Origin: a virus
Reading direction: 5' to 3' (one strand)
IMG/VR virus record: IMGVR_UViG_3300030419_005190
Location: 1-22,255 of that record
DNA length: 22,255 bases
Shown here: positions 1-8,580 of the stretch, piece by piece
How positions within the stretch are numbered: position 1 is the first letter of the stretch
Layout of the letters: every line of letters starts with the position of its first letter
Made by a program: the position numbers and the translations under genes
The notes under the pieces: generated by a model
What the model was told of the DNA's origin: nothing
Database searches by the model: none
What the model saw: the letters and a program-made list of their open reading frames with translations, nothing else

Positions 1-218
1 CTTACCCTCTCCCATTCAGGAAGAAATCTTTCGGGAACAACATTCGCAATGCTGCAGTCCCCAGCATAGAGAGAAGCATATCGAATATCCATGCCACCCA
101 GATAAGGGGCGTAAGACCAAGTTGCAGTAAGATCCTTTGGAATTCTTTCATATTCTATTACTCCGTTGGCATATATGCCGAAACATTCTTTTTTCTCGTC
201 CAGTGTTTGAAATATCAT
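1..218 (-). CDS. Unknown protein, N-terminal part (cut by left edge)
   Basis: An open frame of 72 codons runs off the left edge, so only the N-terminus is present. It begins MIFQTLDEKKECFGIYANGV and includes the stretches TWSYAPYLGG and RYASLYAG. Its ATG shares one base with the TAA stop of the gene before it (TAATG), and no good ribosome-binding site precedes it, so translation is probably coupled to that gene. I do not recognise a family with certainty. Its place at the end of a baseplate gene string suggests another virion or baseplate-related protein, but that is inference from position only. No signal peptide or membrane segment is visible in the part present. Confidence 0.7.
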   Translation of the reverse strand, partial: MIFQTLDEKKECFGIYANGVIEYERIPKDLTATWSYAPYLGGMDIRYASLYAGDCSIANVVPERFLPEWERV

Positions 219-1417
219 TAATAATCTGTTTTTTTAGTCTTTCTCTTTTTTGAAGAGATTTTAAAGTTATTATTAGTATACTCTAAAGCACGATAAATGT
301 CAAAGTGTTTATTCAAACTTTTTGCTTTTTTTATTATAAGGTCTATTCTAGACTCTGAAAACTTATTTTTCTCTTCCATATTTCTAATAATTATATACTT
401 TTCTAACCAAAAATTTAAGTCATAATGTTGATTAGCGTACTCCTCTGTGATTGGCTCTCTTTTTGTAGTGACCATGACCGGCTTTTCACAAATTATCTTC
501 CTCTCTTGAAAAGATGGATATGCGCTGACATATGAATTATATGTATCTATCATGTGAGTCTTCAAATAATCCAAATCAAAGAAATAACACTTATAATAAT
601 AATATGAAAATAAATTTTCAGGCGTGACGCCATAAACATTCATATATTTTCTCATTTCCGGAGATTTTATATCTGCCACTATTCTCCATGGGGCGTTCTT
701 ATCAACCATGAATCCGAACTTTCTTGCGGCATGCCGATAAAACGAAAAAGAAGGATCTCTAATATAGTCCATCTTTCCACGATCATCCGAATGCTCGTCA
801 GTTGCAAATTCTATCATTAGTCCGCTTATTGCTGGAGAAATTTTAGTGCTAGTGACAAATTTACTTTTTGTCAACAGGACGGATATCTGAATTTTCTTAA
901 GAAAGTTAATGTATTCCCTAGTAAAGGAATCGAAGGACTTTATTTTATTTTTCTTTTTCGAGAGCCTCAAAGGGGAATATGACCTAGCAAAACTATCATA
1001 ATCGGCATTCAATAGTCTCTGATATTCTCCTTTAAGATCTTTCCAACCTGTTTTAGGATCCAGCTGTTCAAATAAGCTACCTTCGCAAATAACCCCTGTT
1101 TGTACGGCGTCCTGTATATATCGCTCCATGTCTTTATAAGCATCGGCCACAAAATCAACAACAAAGATGGCCGGCCCTCCGGATGACGCAACTGGTTTTA
1201 AGTTCTCTTCAGACAAAAATATGGGCGTATTTTCCTCATTGAGGCGTCCGTAATGTTGTTTATCATACCACATATCAATAGGGGCTGGTCCACTATCAAG
1301 AGGATAAGAATAAAAGCGATAGTGCTTTCTGGAATAGTAAGATGACTCAGCATCTATGCCATTGCGCCCATTGGGACTGTAAAACGGAATTATATCTTTG
1401 TCATCAAATTTGGTCAT
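218..1417 (-). CDS. Unknown protein, probably baseplate-associated (399 aa)
   Basis: I choose the ATG at 1417 because AGGAG lies six bases before it; a TTG two codons upstream is less likely. The start follows the hub gene's TGA by two bases, so the two genes are translationally coupled. The protein is soluble, with no signal peptide or membrane segment. It is rich in aromatic residues near the N-terminus (DIIPFYSPNGRNGIDAESSYY, then YGRLNEENTPIFLSEENLKP) and has a helical stretch FVVDFVADAYKDMERYI around residues 85-105. The last 60 residues are strongly basic (ends KKRKTKKTDY). I do not recognise a named family. Location directly after the baseplate hub suggests a structural or assembly role in the baseplate; this is inference. 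Confidence 0.8.
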   Translation of the reverse strand: MTKFDDKDIIPFYSPNGRNGIDAESSYYSRKHYRFYSYPLDSGPAPIDMWYDKQHYGRLNEENTPIFLSEENLKPVASSGGPAIFVVDFVADAYKDMERYIQDAVQTGVICEGSLFEQLDPKTGWKDLKGEYQRLLNADYDSFARSYSPLRLSKKKNKIKSFDSFTREYINFLKKIQISVLLTKSKFVTSTKISPAISGLMIEFATDEHSDDRGKMDYIRDPSFSFYRHAARKFGFMVDKNAPWRIVADIKSPEMRKYMNVYGVTPENLFSYYYYKCYFFDLDYLKTHMIDTYNSYVSAYPSFQERKIICEKPVMVTTKREPITEEYANQHYDLNFWLEKYIIIRNMEEKNKFSESRIDLIIKKAKSLNKHFDIYRALEYTNNNFKISSKKRKTKKTDY

Positions 1418-1419
1418 TA

Positions 1420-4400
1420 TCAACTCCTACCGATCTTGGGCACGAAATATTGGCCGGGTTTTTTCTTTTTCTTTTTCTTTTTCTTGTTTGTAAATTGCTT
1501 ATTCGCGGTGTCGGAAACAATCTTCGCGGCGGAGCCTGTGCGGTCTGTTCCCCTAGGGTCTATCGCCTCTAAAGCAGTGTTGTCAGGATCGGCTGTTGAA
1601 GCCCGCTCAATGCTTGGTGCCCGGCTGTGGCGGAAGTTTGTTGGAAAGTTTTCCCACAATGTTTTCAGCGTTGTTTGGAAGCCGGCGCTATCAATCGAAC
1701 ATTGCACCTCAATAATCAAATAGTATCCACCAAGCCTAAGAATTCTCTGGTTCTTTTCAAAAGATTCTTTTGTCATTTGACCAAACCCCATCATCGATGG
1801 GTCTATAAATATATATTGTCCATTCTGGAACAGTGGATTTCCTATCATTTCAATGTCACAATTATATTTTGACCCTCGGAGACCCTCTATATCACTTCTT
1901 TGGTTTCTGTCGACAACAGAGGCTTCTGCTGCATACTTTCTAGTTTCACCCTTGAAATTGAATTTTTTGGCCAAGCCTCGATCTGCTCCGACACGAAGAT
2001 GATATATTCCATTACTAGAGTCCTCTTTGGCATCGCCACTTAATCTATTAATTTTCTGACTATTAGCATATAATAAGGTATAATTAAAAATGTTGGTGGG
2101 GACTGTTCCGGGCTGGACTTGCAGGCCTGTAATTTTTTCGCCGTCTGGTCTAGAGTGACTACCTTGAACCACACTTGCGGCCAGGCCTGTGTTCCCGCCG
2201 GCCACATATAACCTTCCATGTTTATTTCCCAACTTACCAGAAAGCCTATCGCTACCGTCTGCTGCAGCAGGAGCGTTAAATGTTGATGTTTTTACAGATA
2301 AAATATTTTGTGAACTTTCTCCAGGCTCGTTACCATAACAAGTTGTTCCAAACATTGGATTAATAATGTAAGATATTATGTCTTTTATAAAATCATGCGC
2401 GCTCATAGTAACAATATCTCTTTTAATTATTCTATTCATATACCATATCATAAAATAATGCCAAGATACTGGTACATCTGATAAATTTAATTGAACCTTT
2501 TTTTGTGTGTGTCTATCAAAAAAGTAAAAGTCACCTATTAATATCCTTTGGCGCAATTGGTCTGGGTGGTTCGAAAAATTCTTCAGGGCAATATCTATTA
2601 TATCTCCAAAATACATAAATTCGAACTGCACAAAGGTTCTTTCGCTTCCATCGATATTTAATGTAAGCTTGTTATTAGCCGGATCTAGGCTTCGGACCCA
2701 TTTAGCCAAAGCTTTATCTCGTTTTTCGACTTGTGCTTTTCCTTCTCCCGAGTCTTCAATATCATAATTCTTCTTATCTTTTTCCAAGTTTCTACGGTCA
2801 TTGTCTAGTTTTCGGTCTGCGGCCACTGAGGAGCTGCCTCGATGGCCGCGGCTGTTCTCGGAACGGGTCCGCCAAAATTCATCTACTTCTTTGGATTGGT
2901 CCAGCTGCATCACGGGATGGCCCCGGTTAAAAGCGCTAGTGCGCGCGGCATCGTAGATACGTCTTTCCGTTGGCGTTAGTTTGCTGACGTCTCTATTTTC
3001 AATCCAAGATTCATCCTGTTTTTCAAATTGGAATGGTCTTCTATTCACCATGTCTTCAATTACGCTTTCGTCGGTCAGGCCGGCTTCTCTCAAAATGCTA
3101 GCTAGCTCTGCTTTACCTGCAGGGCCCTTGGAGGCCAAATCGCTTCTTAAGCGGCGGAACCTAGCCATCTGGGTGGCTTTTAGTTGTTTTCCGTTCCATA
3201 AACCAATTTCTTCTATAGGTATAACAGCTGCCTTTAGCCTGTTGGATATGATGAGATTGTCGATAAATATTCGCTGCGATTCCCGGCGCTGCGCGTGCTC
3301 ATCTAAAAGCTTAACATTCTCATACGTATTAATTATGCCCTGCAGTCGGTCGGTGCTTACTTCCGAAAACCTTTCGTTCAATTCTGCATCTTTAGAACTT
3401 GCTCCCGCGGGATTACCCTGTGTTCCTTCTTCTTTCTCTTTCTTTTCTCTTCTTCGGCGCTTTAATTCGGCGCGGGCTTCGGTGGGCGTGACACGGATGT
3501 TATTTTTACTATTGTATTCGCTGTCGGCACGAATGCGGCCGGCCGTATCTGCGAACGCGGCGTTAAGGGGTGTAAACACGTTAGATGCAGAGTCTTGCAG
3601 GGCGTTTTCTAGGGCCCCAACAAAATCAACAGTTACCCTTATCGACCCATCTTGATTAAATTCTATATCATGCTCTGTCAGCGTTAGGTACAAGACCACT
3701 TTGCAATTTTTAATAGCATCTAGCATACCATCATTCATCAACTTTTTATCCTTAACTGATGTTGGCAAGCTCCATCCGACCACCGCTTTAAGCCTCCACA
3801 GGCCTTCGGTATCGTTGTCCCTTAATTTCTCGCGATCTTCATCATATATCTTTGCTTCATACGGATTTATAATATCTGAAAATCTATATTGTAATGCTTT
3901 TCCATCTAATTTTTCATTTGCCATTCTTGTGGCTGTGAAATCTTCAAGATTTTGAAAAAACATTGTTAGTTTACACTTAGTGCTGTATTTGACCTGGGCG
4001 GGATCTTTTCCGTCATATATCCATTCGAAGGATTGTATTCCGACTCCATGGCCGCGGCCAAACTTCGAACTAGTAATTTTAGAAATATCTTCTTGTGATA
4101 TTGCCTCGCTTGGAAAATGTAATTCGACGTCCTTATATTCACTTGGCGATTCACCGGGTTTCGAGATAAGATATGATTTAAATATTCTTATTTTTGGCAC
4201 TAACAAAGCCTTCTGGTCTGGGGTCATATCAAATAATATTTGAGTGCCAGGCTTCCCAGTCAACATGGATACTAAAACTTCTGGAGATCCTCCGTGGATT
4301 GGTGTGAAGTTATTGAAGTGTTCTTTGCCACCACTAGTGTCTCTACCAAATCTAGAAAATCCAGAATATGTCCTCCAATTATCTATTAAATAACACTGTT

Positions 4401-4491
4401 CAGCAAGGCGCCTAGATTGCCTCTGGCCGTCGCCTGATTTTTCAGTCGCCGCCATTTTTGAAAGAAATTTTTCTCTTAAAGATTTAGCCAT
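1420..4491 (-). CDS. Probable baseplate hub protein with central charged insertion and poly-lysine tail (1023 aa)
   Basis: This is probably the hub of the baseplate, which joins the tube to the cell-puncturing spike. The C-terminal part supports this: around residues 895-965 it reads GNPLFQNGQYIFIDPS, then LRLGGYYLIIEVQCSIDSAG, the beta-rich pattern seen at the end of gp27/gpD-type hub proteins. It is far longer than T4 gp27 (391 aa). The middle third (about residues 335-610) is hydrophilic and highly charged, with stretches such as ELKRRRREKKEKEE, and looks like an insertion or linker. Residues 1003-1011 are nine consecutive lysines, followed by PGQYFVPKIGRS. Its ATG follows the wedge gene's TAA by two bases, with a weak AGGG eight bases upstream. 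A spike-hub fusion or another large wedge protein is possible; I see no lysozyme motif. Confidence 0.6.
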   Translation of the reverse strand: MAKSLREKFLSKMAATEKSGDGQRQSRRLAEQCYLIDNWRTYSGFSRFGRDTSGGKEHFNNFTPIHGGSPEVLVSMLTGKPGTQILFDMTPDQKALLVPKIRIFKSYLISKPGESPSEYKDVELHFPSEAISQEDISKITSSKFGRGHGVGIQSFEWIYDGKDPAQVKYSTKCKLTMFFQNLEDFTATRMANEKLDGKALQYRFSDIINPYEAKIYDEDREKLRDNDTEGLWRLKAVVGWSLPTSVKDKKLMNDGMLDAIKNCKVVLYLTLTEHDIEFNQDGSIRVTVDFVGALENALQDSASNVFTPLNAAFADTAGRIRADSEYNSKNNIRVTPTEARAELKRRRREKKEKEEGTQGNPAGASSKDAELNERFSEVSTDRLQGIINTYENVKLLDEHAQRRESQRIFIDNLIISNRLKAAVIPIEEIGLWNGKQLKATQMARFRRLRSDLASKGPAGKAELASILREAGLTDESVIEDMVNRRPFQFEKQDESWIENRDVSKLTPTERRIYDAARTSAFNRGHPVMQLDQSKEVDEFWRTRSENSRGHRGSSSVAADRKLDNDRRNLEKDKKNYDIEDSGEGKAQVEKRDKALAKWVRSLDPANNKLTLNIDGSERTFVQFEFMYFGDIIDIALKNFSNHPDQLRQRILIGDFYFFDRHTQKKVQLNLSDVPVSWHYFMIWYMNRIIKRDIVTMSAHDFIKDIISYIINPMFGTTCYGNEPGESSQNILSVKTSTFNAPAAADGSDRLSGKLGNKHGRLYVAGGNTGLAASVVQGSHSRPDGEKITGLQVQPGTVPTNIFNYTLLYANSQKINRLSGDAKEDSSNGIYHLRVGADRGLAKKFNFKGETRKYAAEASVVDRNQRSDIEGLRGSKYNCDIEMIGNPLFQNGQYIFIDPSMMGFGQMTKESFEKNQRILRLGGYYLIIEVQCSIDSAGFQTTLKTLWENFPTNFRHSRAPSIERASTADPDNTALEAIDPRGTDRTGSAAKIVSDTANKQFTNKKKKKKKKKPGQYFVPKIGRS
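1459..1485 (-). repeat. AAAAAG hexamer microsatellite coding for nine lysines
   Basis: Four perfect copies of a hexamer (GAAAAA on the coding strand) plus partial copies encode alternating AAG and AAA lysine codons near the C-terminus of the hub-like protein. The unit is two codons, so gain or loss of whole units would change the lysine count without shifting the frame. Confidence 0.9.
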
Positions 4492-4493
4492 GA

Positions 4494-4835
4494 TTAAACC
4501 CTAAATATTGTTAGGGCGCGCTCCAGAGGAAAAGGCACCTGAATTACGTCTCCATTTTTTACGTGGGCTTCAGTTGGTTTTTTGTTAAACCATGCTATAA
4601 CCCACCACAACCTAGAGTCTTTGTAATATCTATGTGCCAATTTATGATATCTATCTCCAGTGGCCCAGATATGAGAAACAATTTGCAAGGAGCCATAATC
4701 TTCAAGCGTAGGTTGATACAATACTGGTGTCATATAATGATCAACATAAATTAATTTTTTATTTTTTAAAAATTCTTCTATGTTTTCATGAAAATTTCTC
4801 GTTATCGATCTACTGTAATATCTATTAATTGGCAT
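4494..4835 (-). CDS. LysM-like / gp53-like baseplate wedge protein (113 aa)
   Basis: This small protein carries WATGDRYHKLAHRYYKDSRL followed by WWVIAWFN and, near the end, GDVIQVPFPLE. That combination of a short helix, tandem tryptophans and a closing G-D-x-I-x-x-P strand is typical of the LysM-type proteins of contractile tails and of the N-terminal part of T4 wedge protein gp53 (T4 gp53 is 196 aa, so this is a short form). Such proteins sit in the baseplate next to the hub and hold wedge components together. AAGGA lies eight bases before the ATG. The gene starts 17 bases after the preceding stop and ends two bases before the hub start, consistent with one baseplate operon. The family is likely; exact equivalence to gp53 rather than to the small LysM protein of simpler phages is less certain. 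Confidence 0.72.
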   Translation of the reverse strand: MPINRYYSRSITRNFHENIEEFLKNKKLIYVDHYMTPVLYQPTLEDYGSLQIVSHIWATGDRYHKLAHRYYKDSRLWWVIAWFNKKPTEAHVKNGDVIQVPFPLERALTIFRV

Positions 4836-4852
4836 TTTGCTTATTCCTTATA

Positions 4853-5617
4853 CTATGAAGTTCTTGACTGTGGACCACTTAAGATACTTTGCTGGGCGCT
4901 AGATTGTTGCACATCGTCCGGATTTTGTCGGGTCGAATCTTGGCCTTCGTTTGGGTTTGTTTTTGGCTTTGGCACTGGTCCCCCTAACACGCCATAAGGG
5001 AAATTAGCAATATTAGTTTTACCCTCCTGATTGAACCCTAATGGGTGACTGTGCAACACAGTTAGGCCCATGCTAACATTATAAAACTTCGGATATAAAA
5101 AACCATTTGCGTCTGGATCAAAAGCAAAACCAGTATCCAAGTTTGGCTTAAAAGAAAAGCCCTTACATGAACAAACTAATCCGGACTCCTTCGCTGTGCC
5201 TGTAGGATTGTTGGCGGACGAAATCAAGTTCATAAACTTAACTCTCATCAGTGGCGCCGCTGAAATAGTGTTTGCGCCGACGCTTACTTTCCCTTGAGCC
5301 AACGATTCGTGTTGCATATCATAATTTGGATATAAAAATCCAATTAATTTAGAAAATTTTTCTAAATTGGACTTTGCTTCGGCCAACGAGCCGGCTACAA
5401 TATCAAAAGAAATGGTTATCTCGCGAGACGTATTCTTAAAAGTTTGAATTGGGTCCATTCGACCATAAACTTCTTCCGATTCCCAGTTACTAGAGTAGTC
5501 GTCACTAAAATCTGTAATATACGCTTTGAAATCAACGGCTTGATCGGTTGGTATATGATAAAACTCTATTTTTTGACCGGTTTTATACTGTGTATCTCCT
5601 GTATCGACAAAACTCAT
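4853..5617 (-). CDS. Probable baseplate tube-initiator protein (gp48/gp54-like, 254 aa)
   Basis: The protein is beta-rich for about 215 residues (FKAYITDFSDDYSSNW, then VYGRMDPIQTFKNTSREITI, then PLMRVKFMNLI and YNVSMGLTVLHSHPLGF). It ends in a polar tail rich in Pro, Gln, Asn and Ser that is probably disordered. The alternating strand pattern and the place between the tape measure and the LysM/gp53-like gene fit a tube-initiator protein, which caps the baseplate and nucleates the tail tube. T4 has two such proteins (gp48 and gp54); only one candidate is visible here. The ATG has GAGG eight bases upstream. A different baseplate protein with a tube-like fold is possible. Confidence 0.5.
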   Translation of the reverse strand: MSFVDTGDTQYKTGQKIEFYHIPTDQAVDFKAYITDFSDDYSSNWESEEVYGRMDPIQTFKNTSREITISFDIVAGSLAEAKSNLEKFSKLIGFLYPNYDMQHESLAQGKVSVGANTISAAPLMRVKFMNLISSANNPTGTAKESGLVCSCKGFSFKPNLDTGFAFDPDANGFLYPKFYNVSMGLTVLHSHPLGFNQEGKTNIANFPYGVLGGPVPKPKTNPNEGQDSTRQNPDDVQQSSAQQSILSGPQSRTS

Positions 5618-5634
5618 TTTATATCCTCTTAATA

Positions 5635-5642
5635 TAAATATT
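5635..5642 (-). promoter_or_regulatory. One-mismatch version of the ACTATTTA element
   Basis: The coding strand reads AATATTTA, one base from the exact element found before other units, 17 bases ahead of the ATG at 5617. It lies in the 50-base gap after the tape-measure gene. As a single AT-rich near-match, it is weaker evidence than the exact copies. Confidence 0.35.
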
Positions 5643-5667
5643 AATCCGTTCTTTTTTCTTTATAATA

Positions 5668-8133
5668 TTACTTCGGAATAACATTTGTTTTCTGCTCCAT
5701 CTTTTCGTATACTGCTCGACCAAATTCTCTATCATTAAGTTTCATGATAATTGTTTTACCTCCGGCATCATCAGCAGGAGTACCAGACGCTAAGCCAGTT
5801 TCTTGAATTGCTGCCACGAACGCCGCTTTGATTTGGTCAATGGTGACTCCTCCACTTGGCCCGGAAGCAACATCTGAAGCGGCCCCCATGACTTTTTGCA
5901 CGTTCTCATTTGTTATCACATTTGAGCCCTGGCCCATTGTTATCATTTCTGGGCCTCTTTCACCAACAATGGCGGTACCTCCCTGGAAGTTTGTTACGCC
6001 CTTTTCAAAGCCCGGCAAATCATCAATCGTTGGTACCGGAATTGTAGGGATGTTGACACGAGGAATTTTGTTCATTCCCTTAATTACCAGATTCATCAGG
6101 TTAATAGGTAAAGTGACTATGAATATTGCAGCCTTAACCAGTGCTCGGAGCATCCCTATAATAAATGATTTAAACCCGCTTAATACTGACGTAAACATAC
6201 CAGATATATTATTAGCAAGAAAGCCAATTAATTTGTAGAAGCCGTAAAATGCCGCTATTGCGGCAGCGATGGCAACAACTATTGCCAAAAGGGGCAAGAG
6301 CGCAGCATTTTGGGCTATCGAATATATTCCCCAAGCTGCACCGACAACGAGAAGTGCTTTTCCTAGTGTTGGAGAAAGCGATGAAAGCAGAACAAACGCC
6401 AACATAAATGCTTGTAAAGGACTTGTTGCGGCGAGGGTCGCGATTTTAAATATCACAAATGCTGCGGCAATTCCTAAAATAGCAGTAGTTAATACATCAT
6501 TCCAAGATAAAATTCCTGTAAAAATACTGAAAATATGAGAAATGACGTCGAGAACATTTCCGAGGGCCTTGAAAACTGGTGTTAAAGAAATGGCCAGGCT
6601 TTGGAACATTATTTTTAATTTGTCGCCAAGAGTTTGCAGTTCTTTGACCGCTTCATTAAAGTCTTTTTGTTTTTCATCAGCTTCGGCAGCCTTTTCCATC
6701 TGCTCATCATAAGAAGAAAGAGATTGTCCAAATATTTTATTTGCTTCAGCCATATCATCAATTCCAGCCGCGTTGGCTATGGCCATTTTCTCATACTTAC
6801 CCATATCTTTCCAAGATTTATTAGAAGCTTCCATTGCTTCAAGCATTGCCCTGGTTCTCTGTTCTTCGTTCATTCTAACCATCTGAATAGAATTTAAGTA
6901 GGGTCCGCCGAGGACTGCATTTAAATTCCCTACTGCATTGGCGGCGCCTTCGAACGTATCAAACTGCTCCATAATATTAAGAAGAGTTGTTGTCTCCATA
7001 TTTAATGCTTTCGCGGATGCTGAGACCTTTTTAAACACCGATATCATTCCGGAGCCATATGCGGCTAGCCTTTTTGAAGCTACATTGAATTCTTCTGCCA
7101 TCTGTTGTGGGGGGATCCCCATTTCCATTGCTAAGCTTAAGACATCCCCTATTGCGGCTTCAGCTTCTTCAGAAGACATTCTAAAGGCGCCGACCAGAGT
7201 ATCATAACTTTCTGAAACGGCCGCATTTTGGATTCCTAATTTCTGCATTGTTGCTGTAAATTCGACCATATTTTTCTGGGCGCCGGCGTTTTGCTTACTA
7301 AAGGCGGCGACCGTAGAATTGAGAGACACAAGAGATTCTGCATATTCTTGTGTGCTGACGCCTAATTGGCGCATGCTGTTTCCGGCCAAACTAAAACTAT
7401 AAGTCATGTCAGTGATCATTTTATCGTAGCGCCTACCTTGCCCGGTGGCTCTACCAACTGCCGCTGTTTGTTCGTCTAGTGCCATTGCTGTGGCTATAGA
7501 ACTTTCTATCATTTTTTCGATAGTCGATCCAAGCATATTCGCGGTCGTGAACGTTTCATTGAAAGCGTTTTCCATTCCCATTAATGCTTCACTAAAACTA
7601 TCTGCATCGTCCATAGTGGTTGCTAGGGCGCCCCATGTGGTATCTCTCCAGGCTTCGCTGACCCCGGTCATTGCTTCCAGAGTTTTTTTGGTGCCCTGTT
7701 CTGCTGCAAGCACAGCTTTGGCGCGTTTTTTCTGTATCTTGAGATCTTCTTTCTTGACCTCAATTTGCTTATATAGGTTTTTTAACTTTTCTTGCGATGT
7801 TTTGAGATCTTCTTTTGCAAGTGCTATTTTTTCTTCATCACCGATAATCAAAGCCTGCTGGTAAGCCGTTTGTTTATCCACTTCAGCGTTAATTGCCTCT
7901 TGAATTCCTCTAGACTTTTGCATATTTGCAATTTTGGCTTCGAAAAATCTAATTTCGTTTTCTCTTATGCCGGCAGCCAGTTCCACTTTATTAGAAAGTT
8001 CTGTGGCGTGCTTAAGTTCCTCTTTCATGAGGGCGTTGGATTTTTCCAGACTGGCAAGGCGCCTTTCAGCGGCTTCAGCGATTGCTTGTTGCTTTGCTAA
8101 TTGTTCTTCTGGTGTGAGTTTATCGTCTGCCAT
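5668..8133 (-). CDS. Tail tape measure protein (821 aa)
   Basis: The tape measure runs through the tube lumen, sets tail length and is ejected ahead of the DNA. The layout is classic. A charged coiled coil fills about residues 1-155 and is followed by a helical middle rich in Ala, Met and Ser. A long hydrophobic region of several membrane-like helices spans about residues 515-690. Then comes the typical tape-measure C-terminal motif FEKGVTNFQGGTAIVGERGP, near residue 705. Using the usual rule of about 1.5 angstrom per residue, 821 residues predict a tail near 120 nm, an estimate only. The functional counterpart in T4 is gp29 (590 aa). AGAGGA lies eight bases before the ATG, and the gene starts 11 bases after the previous stop. 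The large size and GERGPE motif make the call firm. Confidence 0.92.
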   Translation of the reverse strand: MADDKLTPEEQLAKQQAIAEAAERRLASLEKSNALMKEELKHATELSNKVELAAGIRENEIRFFEAKIANMQKSRGIQEAINAEVDKQTAYQQALIIGDEEKIALAKEDLKTSQEKLKNLYKQIEVKKEDLKIQKKRAKAVLAAEQGTKKTLEAMTGVSEAWRDTTWGALATTMDDADSFSEALMGMENAFNETFTTANMLGSTIEKMIESSIATAMALDEQTAAVGRATGQGRRYDKMITDMTYSFSLAGNSMRQLGVSTQEYAESLVSLNSTVAAFSKQNAGAQKNMVEFTATMQKLGIQNAAVSESYDTLVGAFRMSSEEAEAAIGDVLSLAMEMGIPPQQMAEEFNVASKRLAAYGSGMISVFKKVSASAKALNMETTTLLNIMEQFDTFEGAANAVGNLNAVLGGPYLNSIQMVRMNEEQRTRAMLEAMEASNKSWKDMGKYEKMAIANAAGIDDMAEANKIFGQSLSSYDEQMEKAAEADEKQKDFNEAVKELQTLGDKLKIMFQSLAISLTPVFKALGNVLDVISHIFSIFTGILSWNDVLTTAILGIAAAFVIFKIATLAATSPLQAFMLAFVLLSSLSPTLGKALLVVGAAWGIYSIAQNAALLPLLAIVVAIAAAIAAFYGFYKLIGFLANNISGMFTSVLSGFKSFIIGMLRALVKAAIFIVTLPINLMNLVIKGMNKIPRVNIPTIPVPTIDDLPGFEKGVTNFQGGTAIVGERGPEMITMGQGSNVITNENVQKVMGAASDVASGPSGGVTIDQIKAAFVAAIQETGLASGTPADDAGGKTIIMKLNDREFGRAVYEKMEQKTNVIPK

Positions 8134-8144
8134 TTCCTAGTCCT

Positions 8145-8504
8145 CTATGACTTAAACGGCCATATCAATCCCGTTGTTTTTTCAAAGTCTTTAATAGCTC
8201 TATCCAACTTTATTTTAGATTTATAGGTTCTAGGATCATCCAATCCAAATTTTTTGGCGGAAACCATAAATTGTTTTTCGTTTCCTAAAGCTTTAGCATA
8301 AGAGGCTATTTCCGATTTTGTGCCTCGAACTTGAAAATTCGGCAGAGGACCTGGACCAATATTATATGTCCCAAACATCTTTCCAAGAATCATCTTAGTC
8401 AACCCTCCGAACATCCTCAACCAACTTTCGGTTAAGAGACCGTTTCGAGCCGCGCCTAAATCGACGATTTGTTCAGAAAGCTCATCTTCATGAAGATTTT
8501 CCAC
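8145..8504 (-). CDS. Unknown small tail protein (119 aa)
   Basis: I choose the GTG at 8504 because GGAGG lies eight bases upstream. A TTG seven codons further up would place the binding site inside the gene. The protein begins MENLHEDELSEQIVDLGAAR, has a short Met/Leu-rich helix with glycines (LRMFGGLTKMILGKMFG), and ends in a basic helical region (RGTKSEIASYAKALGNEK, then FEKTTGLIWPFKS). I do not recognise a named family. It is the first gene after a terminator and an ACTATTTA element and lies immediately before the tape measure, so a role in tape-measure handling or hub assembly is plausible, by position only. Confidence 0.75.
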   Translation of the reverse strand: MENLHEDELSEQIVDLGAARNGLLTESWLRMFGGLTKMILGKMFGTYNIGPGPLPNFQVRGTKSEIASYAKALGNEKQFMVSAKKFGLDDPRTYKSKIKLDRAIKDFEKTTGLIWPFKS

Positions 8505-8535
8505 TATAATTTCCTCCAGACACAATTATCTCTTA

Positions 8536-8543
8536 TAAATAGT
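8536..8543 (-). promoter_or_regulatory. ACTATTTA element, putative late promoter core
   Basis: An exact ACTATTTA on the coding strand, 31 bases before the GTG start at 8504 and directly after the terminator at 8554-8580. Context is GAGACTATTTATAAG. It is probably the start of the unit carrying the 119-aa gene, the tape measure and the baseplate genes. Confidence 0.6.
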
Positions 8544-8553
8544 CTCATAATTT

Positions 8554-8580
8554 AAAAAAAAAGACTGCTTTCGCAGTCTT
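8554..8580 (-). terminator. Strong intrinsic terminator after the chaperone genes
   Basis: The coding strand forms a perfect eight-base stem, AAGACTGC with GCAGTCTT, closed by a GAAA tetraloop and followed by a run of nine T. The stem overlaps the TAA stop of the 61-residue frame. This is a textbook factor-independent terminator for leftward transcription. Confidence 0.93.

Noticed and set aside
1420-1485. Ribosomal frameshift at the poly-lysine tract fusing the hub to the next gene
   Set aside because: The -1 frame meets TAG before the next start, and the +1 frame stops at TGA just inside the next gene without entering its reading frame, so no fusion is possible.
1804-1813. TATAAATA on the plus strand inside the hub-like gene as a T4-type late promoter
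   Set aside because: It points rightward inside a leftward gene, and no rightward gene follows it.
2981-3655. A 224-codon open frame on the plus strand opposite the hub-like gene
   Set aside because: It lies wholly antisense to a well-supported gene, is Ser/Leu-rich with no recognisable motif and has no ribosome-binding site. The same holds for other plus-strand frames such as 5828-6238, 7445-7864, 8986-9483, 16056-16556 and 20837-21277.
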